Source of the DNA: Archangium sp.
GTDB lineage: Bacteria > Myxococcota > Myxococcia > Myxococcales > Myxococcaceae
Direction of reading: 5' to 3'
Length of the DNA: 64,000 bases
Assembly: GCA_030695565.1 (NCBI GenBank)
Contig: JAUYRZ010000047.1
Location: forward strand, 1 to 64,000
Shown: positions 1-9,132 of the stretch, piece after piece
Layout of the letters: each line of letters starts with the position of its first letter
Position numbering within the stretch: the first letter of the stretch is position 1
The notes under the pieces: generated by a model
The model's database searches: none
What the model was told of the DNA's origin: nothing
The model's input: only the letters and a program-made list of their open reading frames with translations
Program-made: the position numbers and the translations under genes

Positions 1-153
1 GCACTGCGGCAGCAGGCTTCGCCACCGGCTCAAGCTCCAGCAGCGAGCCCTGCCGCTGCTCAGGCAGCCGATGCGTCTTCGTCGACCGTCGTGATTGCTT
101 CACGCGCACCCAAGATCACGACAGGGTGCGGGTGGTCAACCACTCCCGACTAG
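1..153 (+). CDS. C-terminal tail of a protein cut by the window edge
   Basis: Frame 1 is open from the first base to a TAG at 151-153, giving about 50 residues rich in Ala, Pro and Gln and then a short Thr/Ser end. No domain is visible, so only a low-complexity tail of an upstream plus-strand gene can be claimed. The frame could also be open by chance in this GC-rich DNA. It would be supported if the sequence upstream of the window continues the frame into a recognisable domain. Confidence 0.35.
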   Translation, partial: ALRQQASPPAQAPAASPAAAQAADASSSTVVIASRAPKITTGCGWSTTPD

Positions 154-164
154 ATCAACAGCCT

Positions 165-190
165 CTCTGGGAGAGGGTTAGGGTGAGGGC
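165..190 (+). repeat. Dispersed GC-rich repeat, copy 1
   Basis: The element begins CTCTGGGAGAGGGT and continues as G-rich AGGGTGAGGG-like sequence. A second copy in the opposite orientation lies at 11946-11969, next to the end of a gene. Both sit at gene borders. This type of short GC-rich intergenic repeat is common in high-GC Proteobacteria and Myxococcota; its function is unknown. Confidence 0.5.
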
Positions 191-197
191 CTTACCC

Positions 198-596
198 ATG
201 AACATCGTCGAGGCGCTCTCCCTGCATTTGAGACTCCCAGAGAACGCCGCGCGCGGCCTTGCCGGCCAGCTGCTGGGGCTCATCGAAGACACGGTGCGCG
301 AGAAGGTCAGCTACGGCATGGCCTCGCGCATTCGCGACGCGGTGCCCGAGATGATCGACTGGCAGACCTCAGCGCCCACGCTGGCGCCGGGCTCTCTGCA
401 CATCAACGAGCTGCCGCTGCCCTCCGTGCCCGGTGAAGAAGCGGAGCTCGATGGGTTGCTCGAGCGCTTTCGCATTCCCAAACATGAGACCGCGCTGGTG
501 GCGTCGTTGGCGCTGCAGTTTCTTTCGTCGCGGCTGGAGCAGTCGACGCTGGCGGTCATCGCGCGCGCGGTTCCGGCGTTGACCCGGAGAGCCTGA
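198..596 (+). CDS. Small helical protein of unknown function (DUF2267/DUF2780-like)
   Basis: A 132-residue soluble, mostly helical protein with no signal peptide. The frame opens at 126, but the first 24 residues are read through the dispersed repeat at 165-190, so ATG 198 (MNIVEAL) is the likelier start. The N-terminal half has a helix pattern with 'LPENAARGLAGQLLGLIED', followed by a Pro-rich linker and a second helical pair. This resembles the duplicated helical DUF2267/DUF2780 type of protein, but I see no diagnostic motif. It lies 90 bp upstream of the RtcA gene on the same strand and could be co-transcribed with it. Function unknown. Confidence 0.6.
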   Translation: MNIVEALSLHLRLPENAARGLAGQLLGLIEDTVREKVSYGMASRIRDAVPEMIDWQTSAPTLAPGSLHINELPLPSVPGEEAELDGLLERFRIPKHETALVASLALQFLSSRLEQSTLAVIARAVPALTRRA

Positions 597-686
597 TCTC
601 CCTCGCCCTGCGAACCGGGGGGCCGGGGTGAGGGGCCGCTGTTCCGCAGTCAGCTTCCAGGCCAGTGCCCGTCACCCGGAGCCATG

Positions 687-1745
687 ATGTCCGACCTCGT
701 GGTGCTCGATGGACGTGAAGGTGAAGGCGGCGGCCAGGTGCTGCGGTCTGCGCTTTCGCTCTCGATGATCACCGGCAAGCCGTTCCGCCTCGAGCACGTG
801 CGCGCCAAACGCAAACCCGCCGGCCTCAAGGCGCAGCACCTCACCTGTGTCACCGGCGCCGCGGCCATCTGTGACGCACGAACCGAAGGCGCTGAGCTGG
901 GCAGCCACACCGTCGAGTTTCACCCAGGTCCGGTGTCCACCGCACCGCGCGTGCTCGATGTGGGCACCGCAGGCTCGACCCCGTTGCTGCTGCAGTGTCT
1001 GTTCTACCCGCTCGCGCTTGCCGGCGGTGCGCACCTCACGCTGCGCGGTGGCACGCATGTCACGTTCAGTCCGTCGTTCGACTACGTGGAGCGCGTCTGG
1101 ATGCCGATGCTGCGCTGCTATGGGCTCGACGCGACGCTGCACCTCGATGCCGCTGGGTTCTTTCCGCAAGGCGGTGGCTCGATTCGCGTGGAGATCCAGG
1201 GCGTGCAGAAGCGTGGTGATCAGGCGCTCGAGTTTGCTCCAGTGAAGAAGTTGGACCGCGCGGAGGTGCTGTCGATCGTGGGCGGGTTGCCGTTCGACAT
1301 CGCTCGCCGGCAAAACGACTCCGCTTCAGCGCGACTGGCGCGGCAGCGGGTGCGGGGGGACTGCGAGGTGGTCGCTCCGAAGGTGAAACACTCGAAGGGC
1401 TCGGCGACGTTGGTGTGGGCGAAGCTCGAGAACGGCCTGGTCGCGGGGGAGAGCTGGCTGGGGGATCGCGGTGTGAGCGCGGAAGATGTGGGCCGGATCG
1501 CGGCGGAGCACTTTCTTCAGTTCGTCGATTCGGGTGGGAGCTGTGATGTGCACCTGGGCGATCAGCTGCTCATGCCGGCCGCGTTGGCGGCGGCGGGGTT
1601 TCTCGGCAAGCCCCGCTCGACCACCTTCACCGCGGCGGCGGTGAGTGAACACCTCACGACGCACGTGGCGGTGTTGCAGCGCTTCTTGCCCGTGGCGGTG
1701 AGCGTGGTGGAACGGGTGGTTCGTCTGGCTCCAGCGCAGGGCTGA
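687..1745 (+). CDS. rtcA: RNA 3'-terminal phosphate cyclase
   Basis: RtcA uses ATP to convert an RNA 3'-phosphate end to a 2',3'-cyclic phosphate through a covalent enzyme-AMP. The 352-residue length fits the family (about 340). Near the N-terminus is DGREGEGGGQVLR, the family signature, and in the middle FFPQGGGSI, the PxGGG motif. Near the C-terminus SEHLTTHVAVLQRFLP contains the region of the catalytic histidine. Two ATGs stand in tandem at 684 and 687; a GGAG at about 677 is too close to the first, so 687 is preferred. No RtcB ligase or RtcR regulator is adjacent, unlike the E. coli rtc operon. It converges on the lipoprotein gene that follows. Confidence 0.93.
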   Translation: MSDLVVLDGREGEGGGQVLRSALSLSMITGKPFRLEHVRAKRKPAGLKAQHLTCVTGAAAICDARTEGAELGSHTVEFHPGPVSTAPRVLDVGTAGSTPLLLQCLFYPLALAGGAHLTLRGGTHVTFSPSFDYVERVWMPMLRCYGLDATLHLDAAGFFPQGGGSIRVEIQGVQKRGDQALEFAPVKKLDRAEVLSIVGGLPFDIARRQNDSASARLARQRVRGDCEVVAPKVKHSKGSATLVWAKLENGLVAGESWLGDRGVSAEDVGRIAAEHFLQFVDSGGSCDVHLGDQLLMPAALAAAGFLGKPRSTTFTAAAVSEHLTTHVAVLQRFLPVAVSVVERVVRLAPAQG

Positions 1746-1838
1746 TCAGAGACCCAGGCGGTCATCTCACCCGACACCACCCAGAGTTGCTCCAGCTTCG
1801 TCACTGTCGCTCACCGGTCGTGTCTACCGCCTCGTCGC

Positions 1839-4556
1839 TCAGGGTACGAGCAAGCTGAGCAGGAACTCGGCGGGCGTGCTGTGGAGGACTTGAATGGTGC
1901 ACCGGAGATCGGTGCCTTCGGAACGTCCTGCGCCCACCAGCACGAACTGACCTTCCTTCAACTCGACCCGGGTCAGCTTGCCGGTGAGGTTGGCGGAGAG
2001 GCTCCAGCTCGCCGTGTGTTCCACGCCACTCAGGCTCAGGTGATCGGCGCTCACGACTTCGCCCTGCACGACGTTCAATGCGGGAACTGCAGACTTGAAC
2101 TCCACCGAGAGGGACGCGGTGAACGGCGTGGTCGCGTAGCCGAGATCAGGCGCGGCGGCGGGGTTGGCCAGGGCTTCGATCACCGTGGCGCGGAAGGTCG
2201 ACGCTTCACACGTCCTGCGCTCCACCCGGCGCGCGCGGCGCAGCAGATCGCGCGGAATCGGCGTCGCCAACACTTCAGCAGACAATCCACGCAGGCCGGG
2301 CTCCAGCGGCCGCGCCTGCTTGAGCACGATGCGCGCAGGAAGACTGCCCGCCTTCAGCGCCGGCCAGCCGGGCGCCACCTGGCGAAACTCGAAGTCGAGA
2401 ATGAGCGCCTTCGACTGCTGCGCCAGCGGCCGGGTGGCGTTCTCTTCAGCCAGCCACCGCACCGCCACCGCGCGCGCCTTGGTGAAGGTGTCGAGCAGCT
2501 CCTCATCGGTCAGCAACAACGTGCCCGGAGGCACCACGGTCGAGCCGCGCAACCGCTCGATGATGGGCGTGGTGCCGCCTTCAGGCACTGACACGCGATC
2601 CACCTCAGGCAGCTGAGACGAGGTCGGGTTGGTCACGCTCAGCGCCCCCGCCTGCACGTTGAGCTCGAGCGTCGCCGCGCTGCCCTGCAGGGTGAGCAAG
2701 AAGACGCCGTTGCTCGTCTCATGCGGGTCATCGAAGTTCGCGTGCACCACCACGGCCATGTTTCCAGACAGGTGATCGACCTTCTCGAAGGCGCGCTCCT
2801 CGAACGCCTCGAAGCTCCAGTACGAGGCCCAGGTCTTCTTGAGCGCGTACTCCACGGTCTTCTTGCGGTCGCCGGCGTCAGGCTGGGCCGCCGCGTCGAG
2901 GTAGCCGGTGTTCGAGTCATAGAGCCCGGCGCCGTTGAAGCCTTCGACGTCTTCCGCGGTGCTGGAGGAGCGGAACCGCAGCCCCTGGGTCACCGCGTAG
3001 TGGCCGAAACGAGCCGTCAACGCAGCGGTCAGCGTGGCCAGGGTGGCCGGTGCGATGGGCGCTGCGCGCAGCTCATCTTTGAGTCCACCCGCACGCGCGA
3101 GATCGCCCAGCACGTTGCCGGCGCCGTGCGAGTTGAGGAACTCCGCCAGGAACGTCTCGTCTCGAGGGTGCGAGCTGCGAAAGCGGGTCTCGCCTTCGAG
3201 CGCGAGGTACCGGATGCGTGCGTCGGCGCCGAACTCGTACGCGAGCAACATCGCCTCGATGCGGGGGCGGAACGGCGCGAGGTGTTCGGCGTACGAACGA
3301 ATGGTGATCGCCTCGAGCTGATCAGGCGTCGCGTCGGGCGTGACGGCCAGCAGCGCGAGATACCCGGTCGCCTTGCCGCCGATGGAAGGCCGCAGGGCAC
3401 CGGCGTCCTCCAGGCGCAGCGAGCGGAGATCCTGGCTGTAGGGCAGCGTGTTCACGTCGACCTGCTGCACCGCGACCGGTGACTTCGACTGCAGCTGCAG
3501 CCACTGCGTGAGCTGCGCTTCGCTGATGGGCTTGATGATCAACTCGCCCGGCACGGTCGCCTTCAACACCACCGGCGTGCGCAGGCGCGCGAAGTCTTCC
3601 AGCTCCTGGTCTTCCAGCAGCCCGCCCCGGTACGCGTTGGGGATGCCGCGGTTGCGCGCGAGCAGGTTGAAGTGCGCCAACGGCGTCTGCGGCACGGCGG
3701 TGATCACCCCGGCGGCGGGCGGCAGAAAGTCAGGCACGTCTTCCAGCACCAAGATGTCATTGGGGTTGGTGCCTGCGAAGCTCTCCCCCGAGCGAATGAT
3801 GCGCAGCCGGCCCGCGGTGAGCCCACCGTTGTAGACCTCGAGCTCGCCGGTCACCGCCAGGTCCTTCGCGCGGAGGATGCGATCGTGAAACCGCAGCTGC
3901 TGGCCTTCCATGTCCTGGGCGAGCGCCTCCTGCTGCGGCGAACGCACCACCCAGAACACCTGGCCCTTCACTTCAGGCGGCACGCTGGCGTCGAGCACCT
4001 CGAAGAACTTCACCAGCTCGGAGTGAATGATGGCGTCGGGGAACTCGAGCTGAAAGGCCCAGCGCTCCGGGCGGGCCCCGCGCGCGGTGACGTGAATCAG
4101 CGTGCCCAGGCCCAACGCGCGCGGCCGAATGTCGAGGGAGAGCGTGTAGAAGCGGGGGCTGTAGAGACGATCGCCTTCGGCCCAGGTGAGGTCGAGCGGC
4201 AGCACGGTCTCCTGCTTCGCCCACGCGTAGATGTCGGCGATGGTCTCGAAGCGGTGCCCCTCGAACGGAGCGATGCCCTCGCGCCCGGGGATGTGGGCGC
4301 CGTTCATCAACCGGAACCAGTACCACTCGTCATGCAGCTCGTAGAACCGCGCGTCCATGTAGTGCGGCGTGGGGGTGGCCGAGGGGAAGTTGCTGAAGAC
4401 GAACTTGGTCTCGGAGCGCCCGTTCGAGGTCGCGGCAAACGTCTCGTAGGCGGCGAGGGTAGCCAGCTTCGAGACCGTGTGGTCATCGAACCCGTCAGGC
4501 CCGGGCGGGCAGGCAGCAAGGCTGATCAGCAGGGGGAGCAAGAGCAGGCGGCGCAT
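1839..4556 (-). CDS. Exported lipoprotein with a phosphohistidine-like segment and a PPDK/PEP-synthase-type ATP-grasp domain
   Basis: A 905-residue protein. The signal peptide MRRLLLLPLLISLAAC has a lipobox Cys at residue 16, so it should be acylated and exported; the frame extends upstream to 4754 but this ATG fits the signal. Residues ~290-305 (TPLAHFNLLARNRGIP) resemble the swivelling phosphohistidine domain, with His295 at the right place. Residues ~391-700 look like PPDK_N: SIGGKATGYLALL, then RFRSSSTAEDVEGFNGAGLY at ~528-546. The order His domain then ATP-binding domain is that of glucan water dikinase and the reverse of PpsA. No PEP-binding TIM barrel is visible. ATP is not expected outside the inner membrane, so its role there is unclear. 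It is a single gene with about 250 bp of free upstream sequence. Confidence 0.75.
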   Translation of the reverse strand: MRRLLLLPLLISLAACPPGPDGFDDHTVSKLATLAAYETFAATSNGRSETKFVFSNFPSATPTPHYMDARFYELHDEWYWFRLMNGAHIPGREGIAPFEGHRFETIADIYAWAKQETVLPLDLTWAEGDRLYSPRFYTLSLDIRPRALGLGTLIHVTARGARPERWAFQLEFPDAIIHSELVKFFEVLDASVPPEVKGQVFWVVRSPQQEALAQDMEGQQLRFHDRILRAKDLAVTGELEVYNGGLTAGRLRIIRSGESFAGTNPNDILVLEDVPDFLPPAAGVITAVPQTPLAHFNLLARNRGIPNAYRGGLLEDQELEDFARLRTPVVLKATVPGELIIKPISEAQLTQWLQLQSKSPVAVQQVDVNTLPYSQDLRSLRLEDAGALRPSIGGKATGYLALLAVTPDATPDQLEAITIRSYAEHLAPFRPRIEAMLLAYEFGADARIRYLALEGETRFRSSHPRDETFLAEFLNSHGAGNVLGDLARAGGLKDELRAAPIAPATLATLTAALTARFGHYAVTQGLRFRSSSTAEDVEGFNGAGLYDSNTGYLDAAAQPDAGDRKKTVEYALKKTWASYWSFEAFEERAFEKVDHLSGNMAVVVHANFDDPHETSNGVFLLTLQGSAATLELNVQAGALSVTNPTSSQLPEVDRVSVPEGGTTPIIERLRGSTVVPPGTLLLTDEELLDTFTKARAVAVRWLAEENATRPLAQQSKALILDFEFRQVAPGWPALKAGSLPARIVLKQARPLEPGLRGLSAEVLATPIPRDLLRRARRVERRTCEASTFRATVIEALANPAAAPDLGYATTPFTASLSVEFKSAVPALNVVQGEVVSADHLSLSGVEHTASWSLSANLTGKLTRVELKEGQFVLVGAGRSEGTDLRCTIQVLHSTPAEFLLSLLVP

Positions 4557-4807
4557 CGCGAAGGCCCCTGTCGCAAAAGTGACACCACCGCGTTCCAGTG
4601 TGGAGTCGCGCACTTGGCGGCCGGTTCCCCTCAGAAAACCGTGATGGTCCTGACTCTTCACGGAGAGAAGCCGTAGCAGCGGAACGGTGCGCCAGACAGC
4701 GGGGAGCGAAGCGGACGGCGGGCCGAGGCGGAACGAACAGGCAAAGAGGTCCATCCAGCCCCGGGCCGACGCTGGCCCCAGGCGGTTGAGCCCGCTATGA
4801 CAATCAG

Positions 4808-6466
4808 ATGCCAGTCGCGTGGTTGGGGAGGGTGGTCGACTGGTGGATGCCCGAGGTCAATGACCCTGAGATCCGCGCGAGCAGCCGCTTCGCCATTCAG
4901 AGCTGGCTCATCGCCTGGCCGATGGCCGTGGTGTGGACCGTCTTCTTCATGTTCACGCAGATCTGGGGCCAGGTCGCGCTCAACGGGCTGATGGTGGTGA
5001 TGGGCCCCATCTCGTTGTGGGGTGTCAAGCGCACCAAGACCCTCACGCCGTGGATCCAGCTCACCCTCGGCTCCGCGCTGCTGCTCTACGGCCCGGGCGT
5101 GCTCACCCAGACGCCCATCGACGAGACGGGGTTGTTCTTCTCGGTGATCGTGCCCCTGGTGGCCGGCTTCACCCTGGGCGCGAGGAGCGCGGCGCGCTGG
5201 GCGGTGCTGACCGCGGCCGTCTCGGTGACCGCGCTGCTGCTGGGCCATGCCGGCTACACGCTGCCGGCGAGCGACCCCGCGCCGATGGTGTCGAAGGCGT
5301 TCAACATCGTCACCACGCTGGCGATGACCGCGTTGTTCTCGGGCCGCTTCTACGTGGTGCGCCGCGAGATGCTGGAAAAGGCTGAGGCCGCCAACCGCGC
5401 CAAGAGCCTCTTTCTCGCCACCATGAGTCACGAGATCCGCACGCCGATGAACGGGGTGCTGGGCATGACCGAGCTGATGCTCACCGAGGCCAAAGACCCG
5501 AGCACGCGTGAACAGCTCGAGGTGATCCAGCGCAGCGGGCGGCTGTTGGTCTCGTTGATCGACGACCTGCTCGACGTCACCAAGCTGGAGGCCCAACGCC
5601 TCACCCTCGAGCAGACCTGGTTCGAGTTGGCGCCCCTGATGCGCGATGTCGAGCGCCTCTTCACCGCGCGCGCGCAGGAGTCGGGCGTGGCCTTCTCGGT
5701 GACCCTCGCCGAAGGCAGCCCCGCTCGCATCCGTGGCGATGCGCTGCGGCTGCGGCAGGTGCTGCTCAACCTGGTGAGCAACGCGCTCAAGTTCACCGAA
5801 GCCGGCCGTGTGGCGGTGGTGGTCAAGCCCGTCACCGGCGGCTTGTCCTTCAGCGTGGAGGACACCGGCATCGGCATCTCGCCGGAGGTGATGCCCCGGT
5901 TGTTCAACGTCTTCCAACAGGCCGACGCCTCCACCACCCGGCGCTTCGGCGGCACGGGCCTGGGCCTCGCGCTCTCACGTCAGCTGGTCACCCTGATGGG
6001 CGGCCACCTGATGGTCGATTCGCTGGAGGGCAAGGGTTCGCGATTCCACTTCAACCTGCCGGTCGGTGAAGCGCGGCAGGTGGCGCTGCCCAACGTGAAC
6101 GCGGGCGCTGCGCCCCGGGTGCTGGTGGTGGACGACAACCCCATCAACCTGCGGGTGGCCACCAGCCTGGTGCGCAAGGCGGGCTTCGAGGCCGACGGGG
6201 TGAGCACCGGCGGTGAAGCGCTCAGCGCGGCGGGTGCGGTCGCCTACGTGGCGGTGTTGATGGATTGCCACATGCCCGAGATGGATGGGTTCGAGACCAC
6301 GCAGAAGATTCGCGCGTTGCCCGCTCCGTTCGGCGGCGTGCCCATCTTCGCGTTGACCGCGTCGACCAGCGAAGAGGACCTGGTGGCCTGCCGCCGCTCG
6401 GGCATGAACGAGGTGTTGGCCAAGCCGGTGTCGCTGGAGACCTTGCAGCGGGTGCTCTCGAAGTAA
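4808..6466 (+). CDS. Membrane hybrid sensor histidine kinase with C-terminal receiver
   Basis: A 552-residue sensor kinase. The first ~185 residues hold about five or six hydrophobic segments. A dimerisation/phosphoacceptor helix follows, [19 protein letters not shown], with His208. A HATPase_c domain then has the N box ([12 protein letters not shown]), DTGIGI and [10 protein letters not shown]. The receiver domain begins [11 protein letters not shown] and has the phospho-acceptor Asp486 in [12 protein letters not shown] and a conserved Lys near the end (VLAKPVS). No separate extracellular sensor domain is visible, so the membrane segments are probably the sensor. The next gene starts 28 bp downstream on the same strand, suggesting co-transcription. 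Its target is unknown. Confidence 0.93.
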   Translation: MPVAWLGRVVDWWMPEVNDPEIRASSRFAIQSWLIAWPMAVVWTVFFMFTQIWGQVALNGLMVVMGPISLWGVKRTKTLTPWIQLTLGSALLLYGPGVLTQTPIDETGLFFSVIVPLVAGFTLGARSAARWAVLTAAVSVTALLLGHAGYTLPASDPAPMVSKAFNIVTTLAMTALFSGRFYVVRREMLEKAEAANRAKSLFLATMSHEIRTPMNGVLGMTELMLTEAKDPSTREQLEVIQRSGRLLVSLIDDLLDVTKLEAQRLTLEQTWFELAPLMRDVERLFTARAQESGVAFSVTLAEGSPARIRGDALRLRQVLLNLVSNALKFTEAGRVAVVVKPVTGGLSFSVEDTGIGISPEVMPRLFNVFQQADASTTRRFGGTGLGLALSRQLVTLMGGHLMVDSLEGKGSRFHFNLPVGEARQVALPNVNAGAAPRVLVVDDNPINLRVATSLVRKAGFEADGVSTGGEALSAAGAVAYVAVLMDCHMPEMDGFETTQKIRALPAPFGGVPIFALTASTSEEDLVACRRSGMNEVLAKPVSLETLQRVLSK

Positions 6467-6494
6467 CCAGTGTAGCCTCGCGGTTCGGCAATCG

Positions 6495-8699
6495 ATGGGC
6501 ACCTACCGGCTCGCCAAACACCTCACCTCGCCTTCACTTCTGACGGACAGCTGGGCCGGCGTCTCTGACGCGGGCAAACCGGTCCTGGTGCTGAGGCGCA
6601 AGGACCCCTGGGCGCAACAGCCTCAATTCTTCGAGCGCTTCGCGGCCACCCAGCGGGGCTGGCAGGCGTTGCGTCAGGCCGACGGCGTGTTGCCCCTGGT
6701 GGAGGTCGGCCAGGCCGACGGGTCCATCTGCGTGGTGCAGTCGTTTCTGGAGAGCGAGCCGCTGCGCCTGGCGATGTCCGGAGCCGCGCCGCCGGGCCGC
6801 ACGCCGTTCTCCGTGGTGGAGAGCGTCGCGGTGGTGCTGCAGGCTGCGCGCGGGTTGCTCTCGCTCGAGCAACTCGACCCCTCGGTGATGCACGGCGACG
6901 TCTCTGCCAGCACGCTCTTGCTGGGCAGCGACGGCTCGGTGCGTTTCGAGGCCATCGGCATGGCGTCCGCGCATCAGGCGAATGATTCGTTGGGGCCCGC
7001 CCGCTCCGAGTTGCTCACGCTCTCCCCTGAAGAACTCGACGGCCCCGCCGCTGCCACCAGCGACGTCTTCCGCCTCGGGCTGGTGTGGCTCGAGTTGCTC
7101 ACCGGCAAACCGGCCTTCAGCGGCTCCAGCTGGGCCGAGGTGAAGGCGCGCTTCGCCAGGTTTCCCGGCGTGACGCCCGGCCACTTCACCGCCTTGCCCC
7201 AGCCCATCCCCATGGTGTTGGCGATGATGCTCTCCAGGCTGCCTTCTTCGCGGCCCGCGGTCTCCGACCTCGAGCTGATGCTCACCCAGGTCTACGGCGC
7301 CGTGGGAGGCATCGACGCTCCGGTCACGCCACTGGCCGACGCGTTCGTGCGCCTCTTCCCTTCGCGCTCGAACGTGGGCGCGCAGCTTCAGGGCGGCACG
7401 GTGTTGAACTTGAGCCCGCTCGGAGGCGCCGCGGAAGGCGCGGTGAAGCTGGCGCGCATCAACACCAAACGAATGACGGCCACCGACGTCGCCCAGTCGC
7501 GTGCCCTGCAAGCCCAGGATGCAGCGCGGGCCGTGGCCCGTGAATGGATGCTCCAGCACTCGCGTGACGAGGGCAACCCGCGTGACCTCGCGCTCGGCGC
7601 CGCGCTGCTCGAACAGCAGCGGCTCACCCGGGAGCAGGTCGACGCGGCGCTCCAGCACGCGCAGTCGTTGAGCGCGACGTTCTTCGACTCGGTGTGCGCG
7701 CTCGACGTGCTCGATGAAGATGAGGTGTTGCCCATCGCCGCGGGGCTGCTCAAGCAGCAGTACCTCACCGGCCCGCAACTGCTCGAGCTCGAGCTGGGCC
7801 CCGCGCAGGAGCAGCTGCTCGCGCGTGACGTGGCCGATGACTGGCAGATCATTCCGTTGAAGCTCGAGGCCGGCGCGCTCACCGTGGCGGTGATGGATCC
7901 GTCGCGTGTCGATGTGCTCGATGACGTGAAGATTCGTGCGAAGGCGCGCTCGGTCATTCCGGTGCGTGCGACGGAACGCACCATTCAGGAAGGGTTCTCG
8001 CGCATCTACGACGGCAAGACGGCTGCGCCGGAGTGGGCGGTGAAACGAGCGCCTTCTCCCCCGCCCGTCGCGCTCTCAGACGAGCCGTTGATCGGGTTGC
8101 CGCTCGCCTCGAGCAACTCGGGCGTGCTCGAGCTGATCGCGCCAATCGATTCTTCTCCCGGCGTGGAGGCGCCCAAGTCGGTGCCTCCGCCCATCGCGCT
8201 GGGACCTCCGCTGGCGGCCAGTGAGTTGGTGGGGTCGCTCGAGGTGTCGTCGCGGTTGTTCGACGCGCTGCTCTCGGTGGTGGGCGATCGAGGGCTCGAG
8301 GCGTCGGCGATGATCTCCCTGGTGCGTTCGGTGGCGAAGCAGGCCGGCGCCGTCGGAGCACCACTCGATCAGGTGCGGCTGTCGGTCACCGCGGTGGTGA
8401 TCGCTGCGCTGCTCGAGGGCAAACGCGGGTTCGAGGTGCCTTCACGACCCGCTGCGGCGGCGTGCCTGGGCCCGCACTGGCGTGACTTCGAAGACTTCGT
8501 GCGGCCGTTGCTCGATGGGCACGAGACGTTGCCCTCTGATCCCCGCGGGGTGGTGTTGTGCCTGTGTTTCGAGGTCGCCGATCGGATCGGCTGCGTGCCG
8601 ACCACCCTCGCTGAAGTCGGGCTCACGCTGGAGCACCTGCGCGGCCGGTATCCCCTGGCGGCCCTCGCGGCGTTGGAGATCGTTCTCGCAGGGAAGTGA
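6495..8699 (+). CDS. Pseudokinase fused to a GspE N-terminal (MshEN) domain
   Basis: 734 residues. The N-terminal ~270 residues follow a Ser/Thr kinase fold but the catalytic motifs are gone: the beta-3 Lys position reads VLVLRR, HRD reads HGDVSAST (no Arg, no catalytic Asn), and DFG is absent. Residues ~365-505 resemble the MshEN/T2SSE_N domain: LGAALLEQQRLTREQVDAAL, later WQIIPLKLEAGALTVAVMDP and DVLDDVKIRA. In GspE/PilB proteins this domain can bind c-di-GMP or contact the secretion platform. A Pro-rich linker leads to an unassigned helical C-terminus (~570-734). It is likely co-transcribed with the hybrid kinase upstream. A signalling adaptor role is inferred. Confidence 0.75.
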   Translation: MGTYRLAKHLTSPSLLTDSWAGVSDAGKPVLVLRRKDPWAQQPQFFERFAATQRGWQALRQADGVLPLVEVGQADGSICVVQSFLESEPLRLAMSGAAPPGRTPFSVVESVAVVLQAARGLLSLEQLDPSVMHGDVSASTLLLGSDGSVRFEAIGMASAHQANDSLGPARSELLTLSPEELDGPAAATSDVFRLGLVWLELLTGKPAFSGSSWAEVKARFARFPGVTPGHFTALPQPIPMVLAMMLSRLPSSRPAVSDLELMLTQVYGAVGGIDAPVTPLADAFVRLFPSRSNVGAQLQGGTVLNLSPLGGAAEGAVKLARINTKRMTATDVAQSRALQAQDAARAVAREWMLQHSRDEGNPRDLALGAALLEQQRLTREQVDAALQHAQSLSATFFDSVCALDVLDEDEVLPIAAGLLKQQYLTGPQLLELELGPAQEQLLARDVADDWQIIPLKLEAGALTVAVMDPSRVDVLDDVKIRAKARSVIPVRATERTIQEGFSRIYDGKTAAPEWAVKRAPSPPPVALSDEPLIGLPLASSNSGVLELIAPIDSSPGVEAPKSVPPPIALGPPLAASELVGSLEVSSRLFDALLSVVGDRGLEASAMISLVRSVAKQAGAVGAPLDQVRLSVTAVVIAALLEGKRGFEVPSRPAAAACLGPHWRDFEDFVRPLLDGHETLPSDPRGVVLCLCFEVADRIGCVPTTLAEVGLTLEHLRGRYPLAALAALEIVLAGK

Positions 8700-9132
8700 C
8701 TGCCAAACAGCCCCAGGGAACGCGGGGGCGCCAATGAAAGAGGGGCGCCCGTGTCGAACTTGCCCCTCACCTCGAGTGCAGCAGGTGCACGCGCTGCGAC
8801 TTGTGTGGCGCTGATGCCCTCCCGGGGGCACCGAACTCACACAAGTGGTGCACTCGCGATGGGCCGCGGCATTTCGCAAGCGAGGGCGGGCGGCCGGGCG
8901 TGATCAAACCGATGCCTTCCCTCACATGTGGGGCTCTGATGCTGTCCCAACAACACCCAACTCACACACGTGGTGCACTCGCGATGGACCGTGGCCTTGC
9001 GCAAGCGAGAGCGGGCGGCCGGCGTGATCAGAACCGACGCCTTCCCTGATGCTCTGGGCGTCGTTCTGGCAGGAAGTGGCAGGCGGCCCCTCGACTCCAC
9101 CCGAGGAGAACGGTACGCCCGCGCTGCACCTC
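8700..9132. other. Gene-free stretch carrying a tandem duplication
   Basis: About 430 bp between the pseudokinase gene and the transglutaminase-like gene. No open frame here looks like a real protein. Its main content is the two-copy tandem repeat at 8811-9047, listed separately. The promoter of the downstream gene presumably lies here but no clear -35/-10 pair could be assigned. Confidence 0.5.
8811..9047. repeat. Tandem duplication of a 112-bp unit (period 125 bp)
   Basis: Copy 1 is 8811-8922 and copy 2 is 8936-9047. Both start CTGATG, share ACTCACACA followed by GTGGTGCACTCGCGATGG, then CGCAAGCGAG and GCGGGCGGCC, and end GCCTTCCCT. By eye they are about 85 percent identical, with two single-base indels that would shift any reading frame. 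The unit therefore behaves like non-coding sequence. A third CTGATG(CTCTGGG) follows at about 9046. Possible roles are a duplicated regulatory region or a small RNA; neither is shown. Confidence 0.8.

Noticed and set aside
672-1313. 213-residue minus-strand frame over rtcA
   Set aside because: The RtcA motifs on the plus strand leave no doubt about the coding strand.
8811-9047. CRISPR array
   Set aside because: Only two long copies with internal differences and no spacer structure.
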